Assembly (NCBI GenBank): GCA_934446095.1
Contig: CAKSDR010000001.1
Coordinates: forward strand, 9,267 to 73,266
Length of the DNA: 64,000 nucleotides
DNA from: an uncultured Eubacteriales bacterium
Lineage (GTDB): Bacteria > Bacillota > Clostridia > Oscillospirales > CAG-382
Direction: 5' to 3'
Shown: positions 8,566 to 16,569 of the stretch, piece by piece
Layout of the letters: each line of letters starts with the position of its first letter
Position numbering within the stretch: position 1 is the stretch's first letter
Program-made: the position numbers and the translations under genes
The notes under the pieces: model-generated
Database searches by the model: none
The model's input: the letters and a program-made list of their open reading frames with translations, nothing else
Told to the model about the DNA's origin: nothing

Positions 8566-9000
8566 ATGATCATGAAAAAAACTTTCGGTTTTAAAAAAAT
8601 TTTATACGGAACGTGTACTTTGTATGCGGCAATTTCGGTTTTTATGTGTCTTATTCAGAAATTTTTCGGCGGCAGTCTTGACGCTGTCAGAATTTCATTT
8701 TTGTATTCGACATTACTTTTTTCTTTTCTTGTCTGCCTGTCGAACGGAATATTGTCATACTTTAAAATAAATAAAATACTCTTGCGTGCAGCACATTTTA
8801 TCTGCTCGTGCATATTCCTGTTTTTGTCGTATTTTGCGGTTTTGCGCAAAAATGAAGAGATAAAGCAATATATACTTGCGCTTATGTTGTTTACGGTGGT
8901 GTATGCGCTGTTTTTTGCTATAAGTGCGGCGGCAGAAAAAATTAAAAATAAAAAAAGCACGCATTATGAAGAAATATATAAGGATACGGAACAAAAATAA
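8566..9000 (+). CDS. Four-helix membrane protein of unknown function
   Basis: I start it at the ATG at 8566 (MIMKKTFGFKK), after GAAAGG, giving 144 residues; the frame is open about 200 bases further upstream through the hairpin cluster, but without a ribosome site. Four hydrophobic helices lie near 12-32, 45-65, 75-93 and 103-122, followed by a charged tail. The overall plan resembles DUF3021-type proteins, but no diagnostic residue was identified. It is 2 nt upstream of the RNA methyltransferase gene and probably co-transcribed with it. Confidence 0.65.
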   Translation: MIMKKTFGFKKILYGTCTLYAAISVFMCLIQKFFGGSLDAVRISFLYSTLLFSFLVCLSNGILSYFKINKILLRAAHFICSCIFLFLSYFAVLRKNEEIKQYILALMLFTVVYALFFAISAAAEKIKNKKSTHYEEIYKDTEQK

Positions 9001-9002
9001 TT

Positions 9003-10142
9003 ATGAAAGATATAAATTTTGTTGCGACATGTCTTTTCGGACTTGAAAAGTTTGTCGGCGAAGAGATAGACGCACTTGGGTATGAAAGAAGACAGACGAT
9101 CGACGGAAGAGTATATTTCAAGGGTCCTCCGGAGGCTGTCGCAAGATGCAATATGTGGCTCAGAACCGCAGAGAGGGTATATATAGAACTTTCATCTTTC
9201 AATGCGGAAAGTTTTACGGAACTTTTTGACGGAGTGAAAAATATACCGTGGGAAAAATTTATCGGAAAAGACGATATGTTTCCGGTTAAAGGCCATTCCG
9301 TAAAGTCGGTGCTCCATAGTATTCCCGATTGCCAGAGCATTATTAAAAAAGCCATAGTTGAACGGCTGAAACAAAGTTATGGAATCGAATGGTTTCCGGA
9401 AACCGGAATAAAATATCAGATAGATTTTTTTATTTTCTGCAACAAAGTTTCAATTATGATGGACACAAGCGGGGAGCCTCTTTATAAAAGGGGATACCGC
9501 ACAAAGACAAATATTGCGCCGATAAGGGAAACGCTTGCGTGCGCCATGGTTAAATTGTCAAGGCCCAGAGAAAATGTAATTTTATGGGATCCTTTCTGCG
9601 GTTCCGGTACAATTGCAATTGAGGCGGCGCTTCTTATGACAAATTCCGCACCGGGCAGAAACAGGGCTTTTGCCGCGGAAAAGTATGCATGGATTCCGAA
9701 AAAATACTTTGAAAATGCAAGAGAAGAAGCAAGAGCGTCGTTCAATTCCGATACAAAATTCAGGGCAATAGCAACCGATATTGACGGAGAAAGCGTTGAG
9801 ATTGCAAGAGATAACATAAGGCGCGCAGGTATGTGGGATTATATAGACTGCTTTAAAAAAGACGCTTTGACAATCCGCCGCGATGACAGGAGGACAACTA
9901 TTGTGTGCAATCCGCCGTACGGCGAAAGAATGGATACGAAGACTGCCGCACATGAATTGTACCGCAAGATGGGCCGTACTTTTTCGAAACTTTCTCCGTG
10001 GCAGATATACATAATAACAAGCGACGAAGAATTCGAAAGCCTGTATGGAATGAAAGCCGATAAGGCAAGAAAACTTTATAACGGCATGATAAAATGTAAT
10101 TTGTATCAGTATTTTAAAAATAAAGAACCGCGTCGTACCTGA
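9003..10142 (+). CDS. THUMP-domain RNA methyltransferase (RlmK/L N-domain-like, YpsC family)
   Basis: 379-residue class I SAM-dependent methyltransferase acting on RNA, probably 23S rRNA. The N-terminal ferredoxin-like and THUMP region covers about residues 1-160. The catalytic domain follows, with the SAM-binding WDPFCGSGTIAIEAAL (about 197-212) and the base-methylation motif NPPYGERM near 301-308, typical of N2-guanine enzymes. The last seven codons (KEPRRT and stop) lie in a bidirectional terminator. The symbol is left blank because substrate specificity differs among homologues. Confidence 0.85.
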   Translation: MKDINFVATCLFGLEKFVGEEIDALGYERRQTIDGRVYFKGPPEAVARCNMWLRTAERVYIELSSFNAESFTELFDGVKNIPWEKFIGKDDMFPVKGHSVKSVLHSIPDCQSIIKKAIVERLKQSYGIEWFPETGIKYQIDFFIFCNKVSIMMDTSGEPLYKRGYRTKTNIAPIRETLACAMVKLSRPRENVILWDPFCGSGTIAIEAALLMTNSAPGRNRAFAAEKYAWIPKKYFENAREEARASFNSDTKFRAIATDIDGESVEIARDNIRRAGMWDYIDCFKKDALTIRRDDRRTTIVCNPPYGERMDTKTAAHELYRKMGRTFSKLSPWQIYIITSDEEFESLYGMKADKARKLYNGMIKCNLYQYFKNKEPRRT

Positions 10143-10160
10143 CGCGGTTCTTTATTTGCC
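10122..10160. terminator. Bidirectional terminator overlapping the methyltransferase stop codon
   Basis: Arms AAGAACCGCGTC and GACGCGGTTCTT (10122-10153) form a 12-bp hairpin with a 6-nt loop. TTTATTT follows on the plus strand and TTTATTTTT on the minus strand, so it can end both the methyltransferase and thiT transcripts. The left arm is coding sequence. Confidence 0.85.
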
Positions 10161-10179
10161 GCATAAAATCTTTGCAGCT

Positions 10180-10752
10180 TTATTTATTATTGTCCGCATA
10201 AACAAACGAATGTGTCTGCGGAAGTTTCAGCAGTATTGAAAGTGCAAGCAAGGTAAGTATAAGTTCGGGAAGAATGAACGAACCGTTGTAGCATATGGAA
10301 TATATAAACGGGCTTTGCCAACCTTCCGGACACCATATGTCAAAGAAGATCGTGCCTGAGATGACATGTGAAACGAATCTTAAAAACAGGGCGAGAGTCG
10401 TGCCGGCAATAATTCCGGCCGTGCCTTTTTTTCTGAAAATTCCGGCAATTCCGAGGACGGTAAACGCAATAAGGTAATCGAATATTATGGCGCCTATCCA
10501 GATTCTTACCGTCAACCCCCAACTCATGAGAGAGGGAATGTCAAGACAAAGCTGCAGCACCGAATATGCAAAAGAAGAAAACAGGCCGGTTTTTAAACCG
10601 TGGCGAAAAGATATCATGCATATGGGGAGCATGCTTAAAAGAGTTACGGCTCCGCCCAGAGGAAGCGTGTAAAGTTTGATGAGCGACAGCACTGTTGCAA
10701 GCGCTATCATAATCGAACATTCGACTAAAGTTTTTGTTTTTGAGTTTTTCAT
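10180..10752 (-). CDS. thiT: Thiamine ECF transporter substrate-binding subunit ThiT
   Basis: Membrane S-component that binds thiamine and works with the shared EcfA/A'/T energising module, which is not in this window. 190 residues and six hydrophobic helices. Family features include GLKTGLFSSFAYSVLQL (about 52-68), RFVSHVISGTIFF and the tryptophan-rich loop DIWCPEGW (about 140-150), and YNGSFILPE near 158-166. The ATG at 10752 has AAGGAG 9 nt upstream and is preferred over the TTG at 10758. A TPP riboswitch with a terminator precedes it, which independently supports thiamine as substrate. No thiamine biosynthesis gene is nearby. Confidence 0.92.
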   Translation of the reverse strand: MKNSKTKTLVECSIMIALATVLSLIKLYTLPLGGAVTLLSMLPICMISFRHGLKTGLFSSFAYSVLQLCLDIPSLMSWGLTVRIWIGAIIFDYLIAFTVLGIAGIFRKKGTAGIIAGTTLALFLRFVSHVISGTIFFDIWCPEGWQSPFIYSICYNGSFILPELILTLLALSILLKLPQTHSFVYADNNK

Positions 10753-10802
10753 TTGCAAAATCTCCTTGATTTTAATATAACTAAAAACGGAGGCGCGCTT
10801 TT

Positions 10803-10839
10803 TGTAAAAACAATCCCTGCCGGAAAAACACGGCAGGGA
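10803..10839 (-). terminator. Riboswitch-controlled attenuator upstream of thiT
   Basis: On the minus strand TCCCTGCCG (10839-10831) pairs with CGGCAGGGA (10822-10814) and is followed by TTGTTTTT. It lies between the TPP aptamer and the thiT start, so TPP binding is expected to favour premature termination. Confidence 0.85.
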
Positions 10840-10861
10840 AAAACAGGAGCATTATGTTATA

Positions 10862-10962
10862 TCTTCCTTCGCCGGCATTATCCGTACAGGTTAAAAGGGT
10901 TCGGATTGCTCCGTCTCAGCAAGTATAAAGGTCTGCTTTATACTTTTACGCACCCCCGATAT
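10862..10962 (-). promoter_or_regulatory. TPP (THI-box) riboswitch aptamer
   Basis: The minus strand contains the conserved aptamer blocks in order: a GGGGTGC opening, GCTGAGA, CCGAACCC, TTTAACCTGTACGGATAATG and GCCGGCGAAGGAAGA. The CTGAGA and CGGATAATGC blocks are the thiamine-pyrophosphate-binding signatures. It controls thiT through the terminator at 10803-10839. Confidence 0.96.
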
Positions 10963-10973
10963 TTGGTTGTGAA

Positions 10974-11870
10974 TTAAAAAATAAAATTTTTTATGTAATT
11001 TATCGTAAATTTTAAACCTTCTTTGCCGAGTCTTGAGTCTTTCTTCCAGACAGCCGAGTGAGGTTCTATCGAAAGATCGCCGTTATATCCGGCGGAATAC
11101 AGTGCTGCAAATACGCTCGGCCATGCTATTTCATCAAGACCTGCAGGAGGATCCGCAATGGGCTTTCCGACTCTTGGGCTTATAATTCCCGCATATCCTT
11201 TTTTGCAAAGTAAAGATGACATTCCGGCCCAGTCTGCACCGTGCAGTCCTGTCGGCGGACTCAGAAACGGAGATGACAGCCGTGTTTTGACAGTACCCTT
11301 TATATGTACATGCGCGATTCTTTCTCCGAATTCCGCAATTTCCGCAATATAATCGCAATCTCTGTTGAGAGCATGCGAGCAATCGTATTTAAGCATAAGT
11401 TCAGGAAGTTCGCCTAGAATAACTCTCCACTGCTCCGGAGATATAACAAAATTCTGCCAGTCGCAATTCTGGACGGCAATTTTTATTTTTCCGTCTGCAC
11501 GGCGTATAAGTTCCGAAAAGAATTTTATGGCAGCCGTGTAGTTTTTGTAAAGGCTTATGCTATCGTCGCGGTTGATTCCGCAGACAAAAGTCTTGGCGCC
11601 GAGAGTTATTGCCGTGTCAAGAAGCGAATAATATATACAAAGTTCATGACTGTCAAGGACTCCCGCATTGTTGACACTGTGCGACCATCTTCCGACAGAT
11701 GAAATATCAAGCGGAAAAATTTCGAGAAGTTTTTTCACTTCTTTTTGCGCAGAAACAAAACTTTTTGATTCTTCTGCGCTGTTGCAGCATATTTCAACAA
11801 AATCAAGTCCGAGATCTTTTACATATCCGAATTCTTCCCGGGTGTATCCCGCGATCATTCCCAGACGCAT
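10974..11870 (-). CDS. Sugar phosphate isomerase/epimerase-like TIM-barrel protein
   Basis: 298-residue protein of the xylose-isomerase-like barrel family (AP endonuclease 2 fold). Visible features are LGLDFVEICCN early, KIAVQNCDWQNFV (about 153), the metal-site strand LMLKYDCSHALNRDCDY (about 178-194), RIAHVHIKGT (about 204) and GYNGDLSIEPHS (about 262), where H and E side chains normally bind the metal. The ATG at 11870 has GGAG 9 nt upstream; a TTG at 11892 is open but lacks a site. The start lies 27 nt after the response regulator stop. Substrate unknown. Confidence 0.8.
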   Translation of the reverse strand: MRLGMIAGYTREEFGYVKDLGLDFVEICCNSAEESKSFVSAQKEVKKLLEIFPLDISSVGRWSHSVNNAGVLDSHELCIYYSLLDTAITLGAKTFVCGINRDDSISLYKNYTAAIKFFSELIRRADGKIKIAVQNCDWQNFVISPEQWRVILGELPELMLKYDCSHALNRDCDYIAEIAEFGERIAHVHIKGTVKTRLSSPFLSPPTGLHGADWAGMSSLLCKKGYAGIISPRVGKPIADPPAGLDEIAWPSVFAALYSAGYNGDLSIEPHSAVWKKDSRLGKEGLKFTINYIKNFIF

Positions 11871-11896
11871 TTTTTCTTTCTCCAGTTTATGCAAAG

Positions 11897-12586
11897 TTAT
11901 TGCTGAATAAGTTCAAATTTATATCCGACGCCCCATACGGTCTTAAGCGTCCATTTGTCGGAAACTCCTTCGAGTTTTTCACGAAGGCGTTTTACGTGAA
12001 CGTCAACGGTCCGCGAATCCCCGAGATAATCAAATCCCCATACTTTGTCCAAAAGCTGATCGCGCGTAAATACTCTGTTGTAGTTTGACGCAAGAAAATA
12101 TAAAAGTTCAAGTTCCTTGGGCGGGATATCAACGGCTTTTCCGCAAAGTTTAAGTTCGTATTTCTGAAGGCTTATTTCAAGGTTGTCGAATTTTATAACT
12201 TCCGAGTCGTCGTTTTCGTGTCCGCTGCATCTGCGCAGAACCGCTTTTACCCTTGCGGAAACTTCTTTCATGTCAAAAGGCTTTGTAATAAAATCATCCG
12301 CGCCGAGTTCAAGTCCCAGAACTTTATCGAAAACTTCGCTCTTTGCCGTGATCATAATTATGGGTTTCGACGAGATTTCGCGTATTTCCCGGCATACCTG
12401 CCAGCCGTCTTTCCCGGGCATCATTATATCAAGGAGAACAAGATCGGGTTCATAGATTTTAAATGCCGAAACGGTTTTGATACCGTTGTTTGCCGTGACG
12501 ATTTCGTACCCTTCGTTTTCAAGATAGAGTTTTAAAAGATCACATATGTTTGTGTCATCGTCGGCGATAAGTATTTTTAATCCCAT
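11897..12586 (-). CDS. OmpR/PhoB-family response regulator, no partner kinase nearby
   Basis: 229 residues: receiver domain (about 1-120) with acidic residues D9-D11, phosphoacceptor D53 in LLDIMMPGKDG, the conserved threonine in IMITAKS and the lysine in ITKPFD; then a winged-helix DNA-binding domain (about 130-227) with RVFTRDQLLDKVWG and RTVDVHVKRLREKL. The ATG at 12586 has AGGAGG 8 nt upstream; the in-frame ATG at 12634 has no site. It resembles PhoP/YycF-type regulators, but no histidine kinase is encoded in this window, so the signal is unknown. Confidence 0.92.
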   Translation of the reverse strand: MGLKILIADDDTNICDLLKLYLENEGYEIVTANNGIKTVSAFKIYEPDLVLLDIMMPGKDGWQVCREIREISSKPIIMITAKSEVFDKVLGLELGADDFITKPFDMKEVSARVKAVLRRCSGHENDDSEVIKFDNLEISLQKYELKLCGKAVDIPPKELELLYFLASNYNRVFTRDQLLDKVWGFDYLGDSRTVDVHVKRLREKLEGVSDKWTLKTVWGVGYKFELIQQ

Positions 12587-12807
12587 AGGTAACCCCTCCT
12601 CCGGAAGTTTTCCGATATAGATTTTTAAAATCAATTACATAAAAATTTGAATTAAATGTAAATATTTTTTAAAAAAATATATTACTTTACCTGATGATTA
12701 TAACTTAAATTTCGACGCAATACATGAACTTTTAATTAACAAATTATGTATATTATGTTACTTTATTAACAGTTTTATAAAAAATAGAGCAAAAAGTTCA
12801 AACTTTG

Positions 12808-13413
12808 TTATTTTAAACTTCCAAAAGTTTTTTTAATTTGTTCACTTTCTCGGTTCATTTTTTCAAAAATTTCAAGGCAATTCGCAGTATTTTTTTGCGT
12901 TATGCCGTCAACCGCAAAATTTATCATAGGCATAATTGTCGGCAAAAGTTCGGATATAAAATCCCTGTCCGCTCTTATATTCAGCACAAGGCAGCCGCAG
13001 CAAATGCCGGAGGTGCCTTTTGTGGGCATATATTTTTTCGGAGTTTTTTTGTGCAGAAAAGAAGATGAATAATTTGAAATGTTTGAATTTCCGCATAGAT
13101 GCGACGTAAAAAATTCAGTTTTTTCCTCGCATAATTTTTCGGTTATTTCCGGAATCCTGTCGTTTTTATCAAACCCATCTGAGCCTATTGTTACGACGAC
13201 ATCGGAGCAGAAACACAGATGGTACAGTTTTTCGGTGCATAGTTTCATGCTGTCTTTTGAAGACGCATTTGTGATACATGTGTGATATCCTCCAAGAAGA
13301 TATCCGCTTTCTTTGAAAATTTTTGTTACGCTGCCGGAGCAGAAAACCGAATGCGAAAGTTCCTCGGAGTTTTTTCCGCAGCATAATATTCCTATTTTAG
13401 GCATATCCGTCAT
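12808..13413 (-). CDS. Diverged MogA/MoaB-like protein, function unknown
   Basis: 201 residues. I align the middle with the molybdopterin-binding (MoCF) fold. VVVTIGSDGFDKNDRIPE (72-89) corresponds to the TGGTG..DVTPE loop of MogA/MoaB, keeping the aspartate (D85) but changing the GGTG core to GSDG. GCLVLNIRADRDF followed by LLPTIMPMINFAVDGI corresponds to the LNLPGSPK...LPHALDLL tail but lacks the PGSP turn. Cysteines are unusually frequent. No molybdenum cofactor gene is nearby, so a moonlighting or degenerate role is possible. The ATG at 13413 fits AAGGG 9 nt upstream better than the ATG at 13422. The call rests on motif comparison only. Confidence 0.5.
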   Translation of the reverse strand: MTDMPKIGILCCGKNSEELSHSVFCSGSVTKIFKESGYLLGGYHTCITNASSKDSMKLCTEKLYHLCFCSDVVVTIGSDGFDKNDRIPEITEKLCEEKTEFFTSHLCGNSNISNYSSSFLHKKTPKKYMPTKGTSGICCGCLVLNIRADRDFISELLPTIMPMINFAVDGITQKNTANCLEIFEKMNRESEQIKKTFGSLK

Positions 13414-13641
13414 TTTACTCATCCCTTCTTAAATCTGTTTATTTAATATAATTTGTTTTTCTAAGTCAGATTATATTGCCGCCGGAATAAACATTTCAAG
13501 AAAAACCGTTATGCAATAATCATGCAAAACCTATCTTTTTCGCAGAAATTTTTTTGCGCGTATACTGATTTTGAATCATCAAATGCAATAATTTGGAAAT
13601 AAAAATCGCACTTTTAAATAAAATGTATTACGATTTTTGTC

Positions 13642-13670
13642 TTGACATAAAATCTCAAATTATGTATCAT
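13642..13670 (+). promoter_or_regulatory. Sigma-A promoter of ribF
   Basis: TTGACA (13642-13647), 17-nt spacer, TATCAT (13665-13670), about 65 nt before the ribF ATG. The rest of the 320-bp divergent spacer (13414-13734) is AT-rich, and I see no other gene or clear RNA element in it. Confidence 0.75.
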
Positions 13671-13734
13671 ATTAGTATAATAGAAGACAGCGGAATAATT
13701 TTTCACGAAATACAGGGGAATATGAAAATATATT

Positions 13735-14691
13735 ATGAAAATAATTTATAAAGGCGACAGAACCGATTTTTTAAAAGAAAAAGGCACCGCTTTGGCGCTC
13801 GGAAATTTTGACGGCGTTCATACGGGCCATAAAAGACTGCTTTGCGCGACCTCTGAGATCGCTCGTGAAAACGGACTTGTTTCGTGTGTGTATACTTTTT
13901 TGAAGCACCCGAGAACATATACCGAAGATAATACCACAAGTCTTATCACGAACAACAGTGAAAAGGAAAAAATAATATCTTCGCTCGGCCTTGACGCCAT
14001 ATATTATGAAAATTTTCCCGACGTGAAAGACTATGACGCGCAGAAATTTTGCAGCAGGATACTTAAGGACACTCTTAACTGCAAAATTGTTATCTGCGGA
14101 GAAAATTTCAGATTTGCAAAAGACAGAAGCGCCGGAAGCGGCGTTTTGAAAACCGAAGCTGAAAAACTCGGAATGAACTGCATAGTTATTCCGTATATGG
14201 ACGATGATAATGAAAAACTGAATTCCACAAGAATCCGCAAACTTATCCGCGCGGGGGATATACAAAAGGCGAACGAACTTTTGGGACACACGTTTTCTAT
14301 ATATTATCCCGTGATTCATGGGAGGCATCTCGGAACCCAGATAGGCGTTCCGACAATAAATCAGACTTTTGAAGAAGAAAAACTCAAGCCTAAAAACGGA
14401 GTTTACGCATGTATATGCCATATTGACGGAAAAGAATATATGTCAGTGTCAAACGTCGGCGTAAAGCCTACCGTAACATATAACGAAAAAAATCCGCCCG
14501 TTCTTTGCGAAACGCATATAATAGGCTACAGCGGAAATCTGTACGGCAAAAGCATAAAAGTGGATTTTTATAAAAAACTCCGCGACGAAAAACGGTTTTC
14601 ATCGCTTGATGAACTCGTATCGGAAGTTAAGAAAAATATAGAAGAAACAGAACTTTATTTTTCACGGGAGAAAAAAATTGAAAAAGAATAA
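13735..14691 (+). CDS. ribF: Bifunctional riboflavin kinase / FAD synthetase
   Basis: Phosphorylates riboflavin to FMN and adenylates FMN to FAD. 318 residues. The N-terminal adenylyltransferase has LGNFDGVHTGHKRLL (about 22-36) and the STRIRKLI site (about 163-170). The C-terminal kinase has HGRHLGTQIGVPTIN (about 198-212) and NGVYAC (about 222). Its end overlaps the following PBP5-family gene by 14 nt. ribF is commonly followed by or near truB, as here (truB is 1.9 kb downstream). Confidence 0.95.
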   Translation: MKIIYKGDRTDFLKEKGTALALGNFDGVHTGHKRLLCATSEIARENGLVSCVYTFLKHPRTYTEDNTTSLITNNSEKEKIISSLGLDAIYYENFPDVKDYDAQKFCSRILKDTLNCKIVICGENFRFAKDRSAGSGVLKTEAEKLGMNCIVIPYMDDDNEKLNSTRIRKLIRAGDIQKANELLGHTFSIYYPVIHGRHLGTQIGVPTINQTFEEEKLKPKNGVYACICHIDGKEYMSVSNVGVKPTVTYNEKNPPVLCETHIIGYSGNLYGKSIKVDFYKKLRDEKRFSSLDELVSEVKKNIEETELYFSREKKIEKE

Positions 14692-16084
14692 ATTTAACTT
14701 ATTCAAAAAGTCGGTATGCATATTTTTATTGCTGAGCCTTGCGTTTTCGGGAATTTCGGTTTTTGCCGACGAAGAACAGGCACCGGAGCAGAAAAATGAA
14801 TCGTACGTAAAGCCTTTCGTTTATTTCCATGAAAAACCGATGTGCGAGTTTGCGGGAATAGAAAGCCCCGAGATCCACGGGAAATATGCCGTTGCCGTGA
14901 ATGCCGACACGGGGAGCATAATGTACTGCAAGAATCAAAATGTACTTGCTTTTCCGGCATCTACCGTGAAAATTATGACGGCAATTGTCGCATATGAAAA
15001 TATTCCGGACCTTGAAACGGAGATTATGGCTTCCGAAAACGCAGTAAAAATATCGAGAGGAACAAGACTGAATCCGCTTCAGCCGATAAAGGCGGGAGAA
15101 AAATTTACTGCAAGGCAGCTTATGTACGCAATGCTTATGAACGGAGCGAACGATGCCGCAAATGTTCTTGCGGAGCATGTCGGCGGAAGCGTGGCAAAAT
15201 TCTGCGAAATGATGAACGACAAGGCGAAAGAAATAGGGGCGGTAAACACAGTATTCAAAAATCCCACCGGTCTTCATGAAGAGGGAATGGTGACAACGGC
15301 TTACGATATGGCCCTTATTGCAAACTACGCATATTTTATTAATGAAATTACCGAAATGGCGTCGACTGCGAATTATACTATCGATAAAACCGAAAAGACC
15401 GATACCAGCCGGTATATAATCAACCGCAACAGAATGATTTTAAGGCTTGAGGGGCAGAAAAACTATTTTTACAAAGGTTCGCGCGGACTAAGTTCCGGAA
15501 GCACTCCTCAGGGAGGCGTATGCATTGTTGCCGCGGCAAAAAGAAACGGCCTTACGTATATTGTTGTAGTACTTGATTCAGAAGAAACAGACAGCGAAAA
15601 TTTCGGATATTCGGACGCCGAAAGCATACTTGACATGTGCTTTAATGAGTTTTCGATGCAGGAGGTCATAAGCAAGAATAAAATTGCATGCGAGGTGCCT
15701 GTAGGACTTTCGTCGTCTACCGACTATGCAACGCTTTTCCCGAAGGAAAGCGTAAGCGCACTTTTGCCGAACAATATTGATACAGGCGCGGATTTAAAAT
15801 ATGAAAAACTCATATATAAAGACGCGAACGCGCCTATAAGGCAAGGCGACGAATTCGGAGATTATGTTGCGGTTTTTAAAGATGATATTGTTCTCGGCAG
15901 GACAAAACTTGTGTCCGGAACGGACATTGAAAGAAGCAATATCTTATATATAATGCACAGAATAACAAATTTTTTGAAGAGCAGATGGTTTAAGGCGGCG
16001 GCAGTTTCCGCAGTTGTAATATTCATTATATACTGCGTCGCATACGCAAGAGCCAGAAAGAAAAGAAGAAATTACAGACGCTGA
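14678..16084 (+). CDS. PBP5-family (D,D-carboxypeptidase-like) protein with degraded SxN and KTG motifs
   Basis: 468 residues: signal peptide (about 12-30, ending SVFA), peptidase S11 domain, PBP5-type C-terminal domain and a C-terminal membrane helix (about 438-458) with a basic tail. The nucleophile motif is intact (S95-T-V-K98). The second motif, normally SxN, reads G156-A-N158, and the third, normally KTG, reads S272-S-G274. With both changed, normal D-Ala-D-Ala carboxypeptidase activity is doubtful; it may bind peptidoglycan without hydrolysing it, or be altered in specificity. The TTG start follows GGGAG and overlaps ribF. Compare the intact paralogue at 60370-61470. Confidence 0.85.
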   Translation: MKKNKFNLFKKSVCIFLLLSLAFSGISVFADEEQAPEQKNESYVKPFVYFHEKPMCEFAGIESPEIHGKYAVAVNADTGSIMYCKNQNVLAFPASTVKIMTAIVAYENIPDLETEIMASENAVKISRGTRLNPLQPIKAGEKFTARQLMYAMLMNGANDAANVLAEHVGGSVAKFCEMMNDKAKEIGAVNTVFKNPTGLHEEGMVTTAYDMALIANYAYFINEITEMASTANYTIDKTEKTDTSRYIINRNRMILRLEGQKNYFYKGSRGLSSGSTPQGGVCIVAAAKRNGLTYIVVVLDSEETDSENFGYSDAESILDMCFNEFSMQEVISKNKIACEVPVGLSSSTDYATLFPKESVSALLPNNIDTGADLKYEKLIYKDANAPIRQGDEFGDYVAVFKDDIVLGRTKLVSGTDIERSNILYIMHRITNFLKSRWFKAAAVSAVVIFIIYCVAYARARKKRRNYRR

Positions 16085-16257
16085 ATTTTAAAAATATTTT
16101 TTAAATTTTAAAAAACCCTTTCATTTTTCAAAACTATGTGATATAATACCTAAAACAGAAGAAAACGGCGGGGTGCCGCGGGATTTTGTTTTTGGATTTT
16201 ATCCCTGATTAAGAGCCGGGGGATCCGGCAAAAATATTTGATTTTGGAGGTGCTAAC

Positions 16258-16428
16258 ATGGCATATTTAATTACTGATGAATGTATTTCGTGCGGCGCTT
16301 GCGCCGATGAATGTCCGGTGAAGTGCATTTCGGAGGGCGACGGCAAATTTGTAATCAATAAAGACGAATGTATTGATTGCGGAACATGCGCAAGCGTTTG
16401 CCCCGTAAGTGCTCCCGTTTCGGAATAA
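16258..16428 (+). CDS. 2[4Fe-4S] ferredoxin (56 residues)
   Basis: Short electron-transfer protein typical of anaerobic clostridia. The reading frame begins MAYLITDECISCGACADECP and has two CxxCxxCxxxCP clusters (CISCGACADECP and CIDCGTCASVCP), enough for two [4Fe-4S] centres. TTGGAGG lies 7 nt before the ATG. It is flanked by a TATAAT-containing upstream region (around 16141) and a terminator at 16446, so it is probably monocistronic. Confidence 0.95.
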   Translation: MAYLITDECISCGACADECPVKCISEGDGKFVINKDECIDCGTCASVCPVSAPVSE

Positions 16429-16445
16429 TTTTTTTGAAAAGTAAG

Positions 16446-16479
16446 ATAGACGCTCCTTGCGGGCGTCTATTTTAATTTT
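16446..16479 (+). terminator. Terminator of the ferredoxin gene
   Basis: ATAGACGC (16446-16453) pairs with GCGTCTAT (16463-16470), followed by TTTAATTTTT. Confidence 0.85.
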
Positions 16480-16569
16480 TGCGGTTTTGCTATTGAAATA
16501 AAAATATTTTTGCTATATAATAAAAATGTAACTTCATTGTGATATTTCTTTTGGAGAAAAGCAAATAAT

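Noticed and set aside
13771..14421. 216-codon minus-strand frame inside ribF
   Set aside because: Antisense to the conserved catalytic domains of ribF; a shadow frame with no ribosome site.
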